Positions 24,565 through 35,073 of a stretch of 64,000 nucleotides of DNA are shown piece after piece; position 1 is the stretch's first letter; every line of letters starts with the position of its first letter. A program made the translations under genes and the position numbers. Origin of the DNA: an uncultured bacterium. GTDB lineage: Bacteria > Verrucomicrobiota > Kiritimatiellia > CAIKKV01 > CAITUY01. The notes beneath the pieces were generated by a model. That model did not search any database and was not told the DNA's origin. It saw only the letters and a program-made list of their open reading frames with translations. The stretch spans positions 102,722 through 166,721 of the forward strand of contig CAIVSY010000043.1 in the NCBI GenBank assembly GCA_903908715.1, read 5' to 3'.

Positions 24565-26772
24565 TCAGTTCCTGGGCGCACTGCCGAACCGGATATTCGG
24601 GAAAGCGGTGAGCCACATCTGCACCGTGGCCCGGTAATCATCCTCCCGCTCCGTGCCGTCGTCACGGGTATAACCCGGCAGGTAACTGCCCCCCACGCGA
24701 ATCCCCATGCAATCCAGCATGCGGGTCAGATAGACCCCCTGCTCCTCGAGTTGGGAGGTCTCGAACTCATACCGGTCATAGAGGCCAAAGGCCCAGTTCT
24801 TGTTCGGCGCGAATTCAAGATCGGCGCCCAGCAGGTTGCTGTCCTCATTGCGATACCGGTGCTCAATACTGGTGTTCCACCGGTCTCCGCGGTACCGGGC
24901 ACGGCTGTTGAAGGAACGGAGATCCCCTTCCACCGTGTCATACAGGCCATCCATGAACACCTGGAACGACTTGGAAAAACTGAATTCCGAGTTCAAACCG
25001 ACCTCCGAAATGGGATCATCCTCGGCTTCCAGGTCATAGGTCGCGAAGAGGTCCAGGTCCATGATGTCATCCACACGCCCGTCGCGCCGCGTCTGGTACC
25101 GGTTCCGGGCACCAAACCGAATGGTATTGTTCTCGTCCAGCCGGTCAATGGAGTCAAACTCATAGAGGTTCTCCGGAGTCAGGTTCGGTTCCGGAATGAA
25201 CGTATAGTTCGCATAGGGCTCCACGACATGCCGGAGCCCGCTTCCAAACATATTCTCCTCGTTGCTCAGCACCTTGAAGGCCCGGAAGGAGGCCTCAAGG
25301 CCAAGCTCGAACAGGGACCGGACATCGCTACCCAGATCCCGCGCCACACGGGTGGTGTTGGTTTGAGTGACGGTTGTCAGGTTGGTGGTCGCCACCGCAA
25401 CCGTCTGGGTCGCCGTGCTCCACTCCACGGTTTCGGAGTAATACGTGGCGCGGTATCCCGTCCGGGGGATCAGGTTCAGGAATCCGAAATGGCGTGTTGG
25501 GTAGTAGAGCTTGTGACTGGTGTCAAGCCGGCCTGCGGAATAATCCTCACTGCCGTCCTCCTCGGAAAAGGCCTTGTTGAGGAAGGAGATCGAGTTCCGG
25601 CTCTCATAATAGAGATCCGAATCGCCAACCTGCATGCGGTTGATATCCAGGAACCCCTCCGGCAGGCGCTCAACCGTGGTGTAGAAATCATTCAACCGCT
25701 TGTAGGCGGACAGGCCCATGGTCAGGCCTTCGCCGCGATGCGTAAGCGTGGCATGGTTCTGCGGCTGGAAACTGGCCCGGTAATCGCTATCAAAGAAATC
25801 CTCAAGCAGGAACTCATCGCTCAGATAAGTGGCATCGAGAAGGAAATAATCCCGGCTGCCAAGGTTCTGCTGGTGCGACACCCCGATCCGGTACCGCCCC
25901 TCGTCCACATTCTCGCGATCCACTCCGTCGTAGTCCTCCTTGGCGCCGGAGTCGGCCGCATAATACCCGTACAGTTTCCCGTGCCCGGCGTCCCTGTCGA
26001 GCAACCATCCGACTTCCTGCCCTGCCGCGGGGCCCCGTTCGCTCCGGTAATCCACCTGCGTGATGCCCCGGAAAACGGGCGACATCCAGTACTTCGTACT
26101 GGTGAGGAGGAACGCGCCCATACGGTTGCGGTATCCCGCTTCCGCGCTGAAACCGACGGATCGATCACTCAGGGACCGGTACACCCAGGGGAGATAGAAT
26201 ACCGGGACCCGACCCATCCGCACAACCGCCCCGCTTCCGGTCAGTTTCTCCCCGGGCACCAGCCGGATCCTTCGGCAGCTGAGCGTGTAATGCCGATGCG
26301 GGGCCGCATTGGTGCAGGTGGTGATCACCGCCCCGTTGAGGACGTACTCGGTCTCGTTCGTGCGATAGGAGGACTTCGCGGTGACAAAGAACGGATCGTA
26401 ATAGGAGTCAAATTCGCCCGTCTTCCATGCCCCCGTGCTGAAGTTGTAGTTCAGGGCATTGCCTTTCCACACCGTCCTCCCCCTTGTGAACACCACGTTC
26501 CCGCTGGCCTGGGCTTCCTGGGTCTTGACATTGAGCGTCACGCTGTCCGCACGCAACTCCTCCTCGCCGGAACGGATCACGACATTGCCCGAAGCCACAA
26601 TCACTTCGCGGGCCTTGATGTATTCCATGCTGCCGGCGCTGATATCGACGGGCACCGAGGAGGTACTCGCCACAGCGGCCGGCACCACCGGGTTCAAGGG
26701 AACGGAAACCGCGTTCACCACCGCGGCCGTCGCAAGCAGGCCCAATGTCATCAGAACTTTGCGCGTCACCAT
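24565..26772 (-). CDS. lptD: LPS-assembly outer-membrane protein LptD-like
   Basis: A 735-residue exported protein. The signal peptide MVTRKVLMTLGLLATAAVV is followed by an OstA/LptA-like beta-jellyroll (about residues 45-150: VDISAGSMEYIKAREVIVAS, VIRSGEEELRADSVTLNVK). The LptD barrel region has MGRVPVFYLPWVYRS and the strand-rich remainder (VVEPYANYTFIPEPN; PISEVGLNSEFSFS). LptD inserts lipopolysaccharide into the outer leaflet, so the organism probably makes LPS or a related glycolipid. The frame is open to 26832, but ATG 26772 has GGAG at 7 bases and starts the signal peptide. The last 36 residues carry little similarity I can name. Confidence 0.87.
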   Translation of the reverse strand: MVTRKVLMTLGLLATAAVVNAVSVPLNPVVPAAVASTSSVPVDISAGSMEYIKAREVIVASGNVVIRSGEEELRADSVTLNVKTQEAQASGNVVFTRGRTVWKGNALNYNFSTGAWKTGEFDSYYDPFFVTAKSSYRTNETEYVLNGAVITTCTNAAPHRHYTLSCRRIRLVPGEKLTGSGAVVRMGRVPVFYLPWVYRSLSDRSVGFSAEAGYRNRMGAFLLTSTKYWMSPVFRGITQVDYRSERGPAAGQEVGWLLDRDAGHGKLYGYYAADSGAKEDYDGVDRENVDEGRYRIGVSHQQNLGSRDYFLLDATYLSDEFLLEDFFDSDYRASFQPQNHATLTHRGEGLTMGLSAYKRLNDFYTTVERLPEGFLDINRMQVGDSDLYYESRNSISFLNKAFSEEDGSEDYSAGRLDTSHKLYYPTRHFGFLNLIPRTGYRATYYSETVEWSTATQTVAVATTNLTTVTQTNTTRVARDLGSDVRSLFELGLEASFRAFKVLSNEENMFGSGLRHVVEPYANYTFIPEPNLTPENLYEFDSIDRLDENNTIRFGARNRYQTRRDGRVDDIMDLDLFATYDLEAEDDPISEVGLNSEFSFSKSFQVFMDGLYDTVEGDLRSFNSRARYRGDRWNTSIEHRYRNEDSNLLGADLEFAPNKNWAFGLYDRYEFETSQLEEQGVYLTRMLDCMGIRVGGSYLPGYTRDDGTEREDDYRATVQMWLTAFPNIRFGSAPRN

Positions 26773-26861
26773 CGTTTTTCTCCTGGCCGTGTTCAACCGC
26801 CAACCGGAAATCCGTTTGTAACCATACAACAACCCGCCTCGCGAAAGCCAGCGTTAAGGCA

Positions 26862-28463
26862 TCAGCCCTGCCCCACCGGCGTCGACTTCGGCGTGGCATA
26901 CATCACCTCGCCGGTCTCGGCATTCCGAATCTCGAACTCCTCGATGTGGCGGACCGGATCAGGCCGGAAACTCAAGTATCCGGCAAACTTCGCCTCCAGG
27001 TCAACCAGCACCGCCTCATCCTCCTTGCGCAGGCGGTCAAGGATGGTCGGATGGACAATGATCTGGAGCTTGCGCTCCTGTCCGCCGGCCTTGAAGCGCC
27101 GCATCACGGAAACAATCTGCCGCTGGATTTCCACGCTCATCGAGAGCGAGGACTTGACACTGCCGCGCCCCTGGCAGTAGGGGCAATCGACATACATGGC
27201 CGAAAGCACCCCCTCGTCCACCCGCTGGCGGGTCATTTCGAGCAGGCCGAGCTGGGAGATCGGGAGCACGTTGGTCTTGGCCTTATCGCGTTGCAGGGCA
27301 TCCTTGAGGGTCTTCAGCACGGCATTGCGGTTCTTCTTCTGTTTCATGTCGATGAAGTCGACCACGATCAGGCCGCCGATGTTTCGCAACCGCAACTGCC
27401 GCGCGACCTCTTCCGCCGCCTCGGTGTTGACCTCAAGAATCACATCCTCCTGCGTCTGCCCCCCCTTGTGCCGGCCGGTATTGACGTCGATCGAAATGAG
27501 AGCCTCCGTTTCATCGAGGATGATGTATCCCCCGGACTTGAGCATGATCTTTCGGGCAAAGGCCCCTTCAAGCTGCCGCTCGATGTTGAAGTGCTCGTAG
27601 ATCGGCGCCGACCCCTCATACTGCTGGATCCTGGACCGGACCCGGCGCGAAATGCGCGAAGCCAGATCCCGGATGCGCTCGAACTTGTGCGGATCGTCCA
27701 CGACAATGCGGTCGATGTCTTCCGTCAGCCAGTCCCGCACCACCCGTTCCACCAGATCCAGCTCCTGATAGAGACAGCACGGAGCCGGCTTTTCACGGAT
27801 TCCGCGCTGGATATCCTCCCAGACTTCCAGCAAACCCCGGATATCCCGCACGAAGCTCCTCTGCTTGGCTCCCTGTCCCGCCGTGCGCACAATCAGGCCC
27901 ACCCCTTCCGGCATGGGAAGACGGGCAAGGACCTTCTTCAGTCGCTGGCGCTCCTTTTCATCCTCGATCTTCTTGGACACCCCCTTGAGGTTGCTCCCGG
28001 GCAGCATCACCAGATAGCGGCCGGGAATGCTGAGGTTGGCTGTCACCCTCGGCCCCTTTGTGCTGATCGGCCCCTTGGTCACCTGGACCAGGATTTCCGA
28101 GCCCACGGGGAACATGCGGGCAATCTCCTCGCCGGAGAATTTCTTCTTCTTCTGCGCGGTGGAACGAATGGAGATATCCTCCGCCACCTCCAGCCGAGCC
28201 GCATCCTCGGGAATCATGTCCCAGTAGTGCAGAAAGGCGTTTTTCCTGAGTCCGATATCCACGAATGCGGCCTGCAGGCCGTCTTCGAGATTCCGGACGA
28301 TTCCCTTGTAGACTCCACCCACCACCCGCTCCTCTGAGGGGTGCTCCACCTGGAATTCCTCCAGTTTGCCGTTCTCGAGCACAGCCACCCGTGTTTCCAG
28401 GCTCTCGGCATTGATCACAATCTCACGCTTGAATGTCTTTCTTCCAAATCTGAATCCGAACAT
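26862..28463 (-). CDS. rng: Ribonuclease G/E family endoribonuclease
   Basis: A 533-residue protein of RNase G length. It has an S1-like RNA-binding domain (about residues 35-130: RVVGGVYKGIVRNLEDGLQA and AFVDIGLRKNAFLH), the catalytic region with EALISIDVNTGR and IGGLIVVDFIDM supplying the magnesium-binding acids, and a zinc-link CPYCQGRGSVKS. It cleaves single-stranded, A/U-rich RNA, matures rRNA and degrades mRNA. The long C-terminal scaffold of E. coli RNase E is absent. ATG 28463 follows GAAGGGAAGGGAAT. The position directly after rodA is the same as in many bacteria, where rng follows the mre/mrd genes. Confidence 0.96.
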   Translation of the reverse strand: MFGFRFGRKTFKREIVINAESLETRVAVLENGKLEEFQVEHPSEERVVGGVYKGIVRNLEDGLQAAFVDIGLRKNAFLHYWDMIPEDAARLEVAEDISIRSTAQKKKKFSGEEIARMFPVGSEILVQVTKGPISTKGPRVTANLSIPGRYLVMLPGSNLKGVSKKIEDEKERQRLKKVLARLPMPEGVGLIVRTAGQGAKQRSFVRDIRGLLEVWEDIQRGIREKPAPCCLYQELDLVERVVRDWLTEDIDRIVVDDPHKFERIRDLASRISRRVRSRIQQYEGSAPIYEHFNIERQLEGAFARKIMLKSGGYIILDETEALISIDVNTGRHKGGQTQEDVILEVNTEAAEEVARQLRLRNIGGLIVVDFIDMKQKKNRNAVLKTLKDALQRDKAKTNVLPISQLGLLEMTRQRVDEGVLSAMYVDCPYCQGRGSVKSSLSMSVEIQRQIVSVMRRFKAGGQERKLQIIVHPTILDRLRKEDEAVLVDLEAKFAGYLSFRPDPVRHIEEFEIRNAETGEVMYATPKSTPVGQG

Positions 28464-28532
28464 ATTCCCTTCCCTTCTTTTCTCCCGCCTCGTTTCCGGC
28501 ACCCGTAAAACCGGGCATCCGGACGCTGCGTA

Positions 28533-29711
28533 TCAAACTCCCGGTCTTCTCACATGCACACTCTGCACCAGACCCAGCGCGGAGAGCGTGATGACCATGA
28601 ATGTTCCGCCGTAACTGACCAGCGGCAGGGGGATGCCCACAATGGGAAGCAACCCGATTGTCATCGCCATATTGACAAACGCATGCGTGAAGACCATGGT
28701 CACCACCCCCACGCATAACAAACGACCCATCTTATCCCGTGCCGCCATGGCCGAATACAGGCCGCACAAGGCCAGCACACCATGCAGGCCGATCACCGTC
28801 ATGGCACCGGCAAAACCCGTCTCCTCCGCGATCACGGAAAAAATGAAGTCGGTCGGGGCCACCGTCCGGGGCAGGAATCCGAGGATATTCTGCGTTCCCT
28901 TCCGGAAGCCCTTTCCTGTCAGGCCGCCAGACCCCACGGAGATCTCCGACTGCCGCTTGTTCCAGCCCGTCCCCATGGGGTCCCGGGAAGGATCCAGGAA
29001 GACCTCAATGCGGTCCCGCTGGTATTCCGTCAGGTGTATGGCCCGGAAGAACTTCTCCTGCTTTTCCGGCGACATGCCGATTTTCTCCGGCAAGGCGACC
29101 ACACCCAGGACCAGGAATACCAGTAACAAGCCGCTGAGGACGAGGATCACCAGCGGACGCGCCGCGCTGCCGGCCACAAACAGCATCGCCAGCATCACAG
29201 GGGCGTAGACCAGCGCACTGCCCAGGTCCGGCTCCTTGAGGACCAGCAGCATGGGAACACCCGCGAGGAAAAGCATCCAGCCAAGCGGAGGCAACCGTTC
29301 AAACTTCCCGGCCGGCGGGCTGAGCAGGCAGGCGGCAAGCACGATCACAGCCAGCTTGCCGAGTTCCGATGGCTGTATTCCCGTCCCGAAGAACATCAGC
29401 CAGCGCCGCGCACCGTAGATCCGGGTCCCGAAGAACAGCACCGCCACCAGCAGGATGAGAGCCATGGCGTAAATCCACCAGGCGGCATCCCTCAGCTTCC
29501 GGTAGTCAAAAAGCGTGGCCGCCACATAGGCGCCAAGCCCGGCCAGGGCCCAGAGGATCTGTTTCTGGTATAATCCGGAAGTCACATCCTCCCGCACGTG
29601 GGTGGCGCTGTGGATAAAGATAATCCCGATCGTCATCAGGGCCAGTACAGCCGCCAGCATCAGCCAGTTCATGCGCGAAAGGAGCAGCAGGAATTCGGAC
29701 CTACGGTTCAT
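28533..29711 (-). CDS. rodA: Rod-shape peptidoglycan glycosyltransferase RodA
   Basis: A 392-residue SEDS-family membrane protein with about ten hydrophobic segments. Characteristic blocks are FFGTGIQPSELGKLAVIV, VPMLLVLKEPDLGSALVY, the loop GTGWNKRQSEISVGSGGLTG, FLPRTVAPTDFIFSVIAEE and the C-terminal GIPLPLVSYGGTFM. SEDS proteins polymerise lipid II into glycan strands together with a class B PBP. Its start ATG overlaps the stop of mrdA (ATGA at 29708-29711), so the polymerase and its transpeptidase partner are translationally coupled. Confidence 0.97.
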   Translation of the reverse strand: MNRRSEFLLLLSRMNWLMLAAVLALMTIGIIFIHSATHVREDVTSGLYQKQILWALAGLGAYVAATLFDYRKLRDAAWWIYAMALILLVAVLFFGTRIYGARRWLMFFGTGIQPSELGKLAVIVLAACLLSPPAGKFERLPPLGWMLFLAGVPMLLVLKEPDLGSALVYAPVMLAMLFVAGSAARPLVILVLSGLLLVFLVLGVVALPEKIGMSPEKQEKFFRAIHLTEYQRDRIEVFLDPSRDPMGTGWNKRQSEISVGSGGLTGKGFRKGTQNILGFLPRTVAPTDFIFSVIAEETGFAGAMTVIGLHGVLALCGLYSAMAARDKMGRLLCVGVVTMVFTHAFVNMAMTIGLLPIVGIPLPLVSYGGTFMVITLSALGLVQSVHVRRPGV

Positions 29712-31522
29712 CCACCCGCTCCTTCCGGATGGAAGATGCCATCCATCAGCGCATGCAGGCGCGGCGCCACCGTCGTGCCACCCGAAACCGCCTCATCCAC
29801 AACCATAGCCACCGCCACACGCGGATTCTCGTACGGCGCAAAGGCAATCATCCATCCATGCTTCCGCCGGTTCCCCGAAGTCCCGTATTCTGCCGTCCCC
29901 GTCTTGCCGGCCATCTCAATCCCCGCAATCCGCGCCTTTCCGCCCGTACCCGTCGGCGCCATGATCACATCGTGCATCCCCCTGCGAACCACCTGCATGG
30001 ATTCCGGACGTACCGCCACACGGCCCGCAAGGACGGGGGGATAATTCGTCAGGACCGCACCATCCCGGCCCCGGACCTCAAGCACCAGCCGCGGCGCGAA
30101 GACATCCCCGCCGTTGGCCAGAACCGAGGCCACCACGGCCATCTGCAATGGGGTCACGGAAAGAGCACCCTGCCCGATCGAGAAGTTGCAGGTATCACCC
30201 GGCCGCCATTTATCGCCCAGGGTCTTCTTCTTCCACTCCGGCGTCGGTACAAGCCCGTCGGGCTCACGGTCCAGGGCAATGCCGGTCTTGCGCCCCAGCC
30301 CGAATTCCATCGCCATGCGTCCGATCGCCTGCTCCCCGCATTGCATTCCCAGGGCCGCGAAATACGCATTGCAGGACTGCTCAATCGCCTTGCGAAGGTT
30401 CACCGTCCCATGCCCGTTCGGATTCCAGCAGCGCAGGCGGTATCCGCCCAGCAGGTAATACCCCGGACAATGGACCGTCATCTCAGCTGACCACTTGCCG
30501 CTTGCAAGACCCGCCAGCGCAACGACAGGCTTGAAAATGCTGCCGGGCGCATAGAGTTCGGTCACCGCCCGGTTGCTGAGCGGTTTCTCGGGGCTCTTGA
30601 GGAGTCCTTCCCAGACTTCCGGCCGCAGGGACGGAACGAAACTCCCCGGGGAAAAGGCAGGGGAACTGGCCAACGCCAGGACATCCCCGTTGGAAGGGTC
30701 CAGCACCACCACCGCACCCGGAACACCCCGGATGGCCACCTCCGCCAGTTCCTGGATCCGGCCGTCCAGGGACAGGATCACATCGGCTCCGGGATCGGGC
30801 TCCCGCTCGCGGGCTTCGGAATACTTGAATCCTGCCGCATTGATCCGCACAAGCCTGCCGCCCGCCTCGCCGGAAAGCACGTCATTGAAATGACGCTCAA
30901 TGCCCGACTTTCCTTCCACTTCCGGCAACCGGTACTGGTATTCGGCCTGCACCCCGTCCGGGAGCACAGCGCTTCCCACATAGCCGAGCAGATGGGCCGC
31001 CTTTTCCCCGCCGGGATACACCCGCATCGGCTCGATGTAGATGTCGGTGCCCGAGAGATCGACCGTTGCCTCAGCCAGCCGCGCCAGGGCGGCCGGGTCC
31101 AGGCTGCGCCATGCGACAAGGGGAAGCGGAAGCCGCTTACGGATGTGCATCCGGATTTCTTCCGCCCCGACAAGCGAACGCCGCCCCACCACGGGCTCCA
31201 GTGACTTGATTCGCCGCAACACCTCATCCACGGTATTCTGCCAACGCCCGGGCTTGCGAATATCCTCAAGGTAGAAGGCAAGGCAATAACACGGCTGGTT
31301 ATCCGCAAGGCGTCCGCCTGATCGGTCCAGGATCCGTCCGCGCGTGGCGGGCAGACGCACCCGGCGCAGGCTCTGGCGACGCAAGCTCTGCTCGAACTCC
31401 TCGCTGCGGGCCACCTGGAGCTGGAACAGAACCCCCGCAAGGACAAGCAGCATCAGCACCATGATCACCAGGATCCCCCGGATGCGCTTCAACTCAAGAG
31501 GTATGACTTCGTGTGCCACCAT
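29708..31522 (-). CDS. mrdA: Penicillin-binding protein 2, elongasome transpeptidase
   Basis: A 604-residue class B PBP. One membrane helix (about residues 13-35) is followed by the dimerisation domain with RGRILDRSGGRLADN and the transpeptidase domain. Active-site motifs are APGSIFKPVVAL (Ser and Lys of SxxK), SCNAYFAALG (SxN) and AGKTGTAEYG (KTG). It crosslinks new peptidoglycan along the cell side wall with RodA. ATG 31522 is chosen because it begins one base after the mreD stop and has GAGGAG 10 bases upstream; the frame is open to 31588 inside mreD, which is unlikely to be used. Confidence 0.97.
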   Translation of the reverse strand: MVAHEVIPLELKRIRGILVIMVLMLLVLAGVLFQLQVARSEEFEQSLRRQSLRRVRLPATRGRILDRSGGRLADNQPCYCLAFYLEDIRKPGRWQNTVDEVLRRIKSLEPVVGRRSLVGAEEIRMHIRKRLPLPLVAWRSLDPAALARLAEATVDLSGTDIYIEPMRVYPGGEKAAHLLGYVGSAVLPDGVQAEYQYRLPEVEGKSGIERHFNDVLSGEAGGRLVRINAAGFKYSEAREREPDPGADVILSLDGRIQELAEVAIRGVPGAVVVLDPSNGDVLALASSPAFSPGSFVPSLRPEVWEGLLKSPEKPLSNRAVTELYAPGSIFKPVVALAGLASGKWSAEMTVHCPGYYLLGGYRLRCWNPNGHGTVNLRKAIEQSCNAYFAALGMQCGEQAIGRMAMEFGLGRKTGIALDREPDGLVPTPEWKKKTLGDKWRPGDTCNFSIGQGALSVTPLQMAVVASVLANGGDVFAPRLVLEVRGRDGAVLTNYPPVLAGRVAVRPESMQVVRRGMHDVIMAPTGTGGKARIAGIEMAGKTGTAEYGTSGNRRKHGWMIAFAPYENPRVAVAMVVDEAVSGGTTVAPRLHALMDGIFHPEGAGG

Positions 31523-31523
31523 C

Positions 31524-32030
31524 TCAGATGCGCTCCTCGTGAACCACGCCGACATGCCGCTCCGCCAAACCGGCCAAACCCCAGACAAGAGGGGTCACAG
31601 CCATTCCCAGCAATACGCGCCCGCCCATCTTCAAACCCAGCCACCACAGAGGGACCGGTGCCACCTCCGTTCCCACCCTCAACATGACATACATGACCAG
31701 TGTTTCGAGCGCCGCCACCCCTCCACCCAGCGCCGCCACGGTAAAAGGGCTGTCGCGGAACAGCGATTCCCGCGCGTGGTGAATAATCAGCCCGGCGGCC
31801 ACAAAGCAAAGCGCCGAATAGCCGATCGGCAACAGACTGAGCGAATCCTGGATCAAGCCTCCCATAATCGCTGCCGCCATCACCAGGCCGCGCCCATGCT
31901 TCAATGCATAATAGATCGTAACCGCCAGCAGGAACGGCATCTTGGCCGACGCCAACAGGGCAACCGCGGGCGTCAGGCTCTGCAACAACGCCGCCACAAG
32001 GAGCAATAAGGCCATGACTGCCAACGTCAT
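31524..32030 (-). CDS. mreD: Rod-shape-determining membrane protein MreD
   Basis: A 168-residue protein made of about five hydrophobic segments, beginning MTLAVMALLLLVAALLQSL, with AIMGGLIQDSLSLLPIGYSA, the conserved segment of MreD before its third helix. It is a small inner-membrane part of the elongasome connecting MreC with the PBP2/RodA pair. ATG 32030 follows GAGGAGG at good spacing. The stop lies one base before the mrdA start. Sequence conservation in this family is low, so gene order carries much of the evidence. Confidence 0.9.
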   Translation of the reverse strand: MTLAVMALLLLVAALLQSLTPAVALLASAKMPFLLAVTIYYALKHGRGLVMAAAIMGGLIQDSLSLLPIGYSALCFVAAGLIIHHARESLFRDSPFTVAALGGGVAALETLVMYVMLRVGTEVAPVPLWWLGLKMGGRVLLGMAVTPLVWGLAGLAERHVGVVHEERI

Positions 32031-32119
32031 GCCATCCTCCTCATGCCGCCCATCCCGGATATTCCATTCCCCATTTTCACATCTGCTTCTCTTCTGTCTT
32101 CGCTCTCCACTCGTTCGTC

Positions 32120-32956
32120 CTATTCCCCCAGCACCACCAGCACATGCCTCAATTTCGAGAGGTCGGCCGCAGGCACCACCTCCGCTCTCTGGAACAAGCC
32201 CGTCTCATCCGCCGACTGCGCGATGACCCGGCCGACAATCAGCCCCGGAGGAAAGACGCCGCCGAGCCCCGAGGTTGTCACCACCTCGCCGACCTTGAAT
32301 TCCAAGTCCCTTCGCACATACTCAACCTGGAAAGGTATGGGCGAACAAACCACCCCGAGACTGTGCCGGCCGCGGAGGGACACACCGCCGCCATGCAGGA
32401 TGCCGTAGGAGCCTTCGCCCTCGAACCGCACCGATACCTTGAAGTTCCGATCGGAAATCAGCAGCACATCACACGTCTGCTCTGAAACCTCCATGGTTTT
32501 ACCGATCAGGCCATCAGGCGTGATGACCGCCATGTTTTCCGCCAGTCCGTCGGCCCGCCCCTTGTCAAGCCGCACCGTCTGCCACCAACCGTACCCATCA
32601 TCACGGGCGATCACATCGCACGCCGCGGTGCGATACCCCAGGCGCCGCCGGAACCCCATCAGATCCCGCAGCTCTTGATTCTCCCTCTCCAGCAATTCCA
32701 GGCGCCGGACCTGGGCCCGGAGGCTTTGCGCCTCCTCGGCCAGAACCTCGCGCTCACGGACCCAATCGGCCACCCGTCCGGACGCCACGGACCCGCTCCG
32801 CACACCGCCCCACGCCTTCATCACCGCCTGCTGGTAGGGCGCAATGCCCTCCCGGAAGGCACCCCGGAAAAAACCGGAAACCGAATCCGGCAGGTTCAGG
32901 ATGATCAGGAAGAAAGTTCCCAATAGGATCAACACGAGATATCGATTTTCCCGCAC
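32120..32956 (-). CDS. mreC: Rod-shape-determining protein MreC
   Basis: A 278-residue protein with one N-terminal membrane anchor (residues 6-24), a coiled-coil (about 68-98: REVLAEEAQSLRAQVRRLE) and the two beta-barrel periplasmic domain typical of MreC, with DVIARDDGYGWWQTVRLDKG, VITPDGLIGKTMEVSEQTC, GVVCSPIPF and VVTTSGLGGVFPPGLIVGRV. It organises PBP2 in the periplasm. The start is GTG 32956 with GGGAG six bases upstream. It lies 143 bases after mreB and 89 bases before mreD. Confidence 0.96.
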   Translation of the reverse strand: MRENRYLVLILLGTFFLIILNLPDSVSGFFRGAFREGIAPYQQAVMKAWGGVRSGSVASGRVADWVREREVLAEEAQSLRAQVRRLELLERENQELRDLMGFRRRLGYRTAACDVIARDDGYGWWQTVRLDKGRADGLAENMAVITPDGLIGKTMEVSEQTCDVLLISDRNFKVSVRFEGEGSYGILHGGGVSLRGRHSLGVVCSPIPFQVEYVRRDLEFKVGEVVTTSGLGGVFPPGLIVGRVIAQSADETGLFQRAEVVPAADLSKLRHVLVVLGE

Positions 32957-33099
32957 CTTTTACTCCCGCCTTTTCCCATGATCCGGCCGGGAATCCCCGC
33001 AACAATGCAGGAACCCGGTCCTTTCCAGGCGGAACGCGGACCCAGCGGGTCCAGAGGCATGCAAGCCGGCTTGCGGCCGGCCCATGATTGAAGAGCAGA

Positions 33100-34380
<1,281 letters not shown>

Positions 34381-35034
34381 ATGAGCATCAAGATCATCCT
34401 ATGCGATGACCATCGGATTGTCCGGGAAGGATTGCGCTCCCTCCTGAAAAAGGAAGAGGATATGCAGGTGGTCGGGGAGTGCGTGAACGGGGTCGAAGCC
34501 TGCAAGAAGGCCAGGGACTGCCAACCGGACATCGTCGTCCTCGACGTGGCCATGCCGGACCTGAACGGCATCGCCGCAGCCCGCCGGATCCAGGGGGAAG
34601 CCCCGAACGCCAAGATCCTCGCCCTGTCCATGCATTCCGACCGCCATTTCATTACCGGGATGCTTCAGGCAGGCGCCTCCGGATATCTCCTGAAGGACTG
34701 CGCTTTTGCCGAACTGATCAACGCCATCCGGACCATTGTATCCGGCGGTATGTATGTGAGCCCGAAAATTGCGGAAAATGTCCTTTCCGAATTTGCGCAA
34801 CGGGAACGGAATCCTCGCAAGCTGGCTAAGATGGAACTCTCCGCCCGGGAAGAGGAAATCCTGCAGTTCATCGCCGAAGGCAAGAGTACCAAAGCGATTG
34901 CCAAGGCCCTGGACCTGAGCGTCAAGACGGTGGAAACCCACCGGCAGAACATCATGCACAAGCTTAAAGTCGACAGCGTAGCGGGCCTGACGAAATATGC
35001 TATCCGCGAAGGTTTGACGACCCTGGAAAGCTAG
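34381..35034 (+). CDS. NarL/FixJ-family response regulator
   Basis: A 217-residue two-domain regulator. The receiver domain (1-120) has acidic residues Asp9/Asp10, phospho-acceptor Asp55 in IVVLDVAMPDLNG, the Ser in LALSMHSD and the Lys in GYLLKD. The LuxR-type helix-turn-helix follows (about 150-205) with LSAREEEILQFIAEGKSTK and VKTVETHRQNIMHKL. When phosphorylated it should dimerise and act on promoters. GGGGGAAG precedes ATG 34381 at about 6 bases. The gene converges with a histidine kinase gene (stop to stop 39 bases), its most likely partner. Targets are unknown. Confidence 0.93.
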   Translation: MSIKIILCDDHRIVREGLRSLLKKEEDMQVVGECVNGVEACKKARDCQPDIVVLDVAMPDLNGIAAARRIQGEAPNAKILALSMHSDRHFITGMLQAGASGYLLKDCAFAELINAIRTIVSGGMYVSPKIAENVLSEFAQRERNPRKLAKMELSAREEEILQFIAEGKSTKAIAKALDLSVKTVETHRQNIMHKLKVDSVAGLTKYAIREGLTTLES

Positions 35035-35073
35035 CCGACAGGGCAACGCGCCTGCTTCCCCCGCCGGAAACGC

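Noticed and set aside
24154..27180. A 1008-codon plus-strand open frame across the polB/lptD/rng region
   Set aside because: It is antisense to three genes with clear motifs on the minus strand, is rich in Arg, His, Pro and Gly as expected from reversed GC-rich codons, and has no domain.
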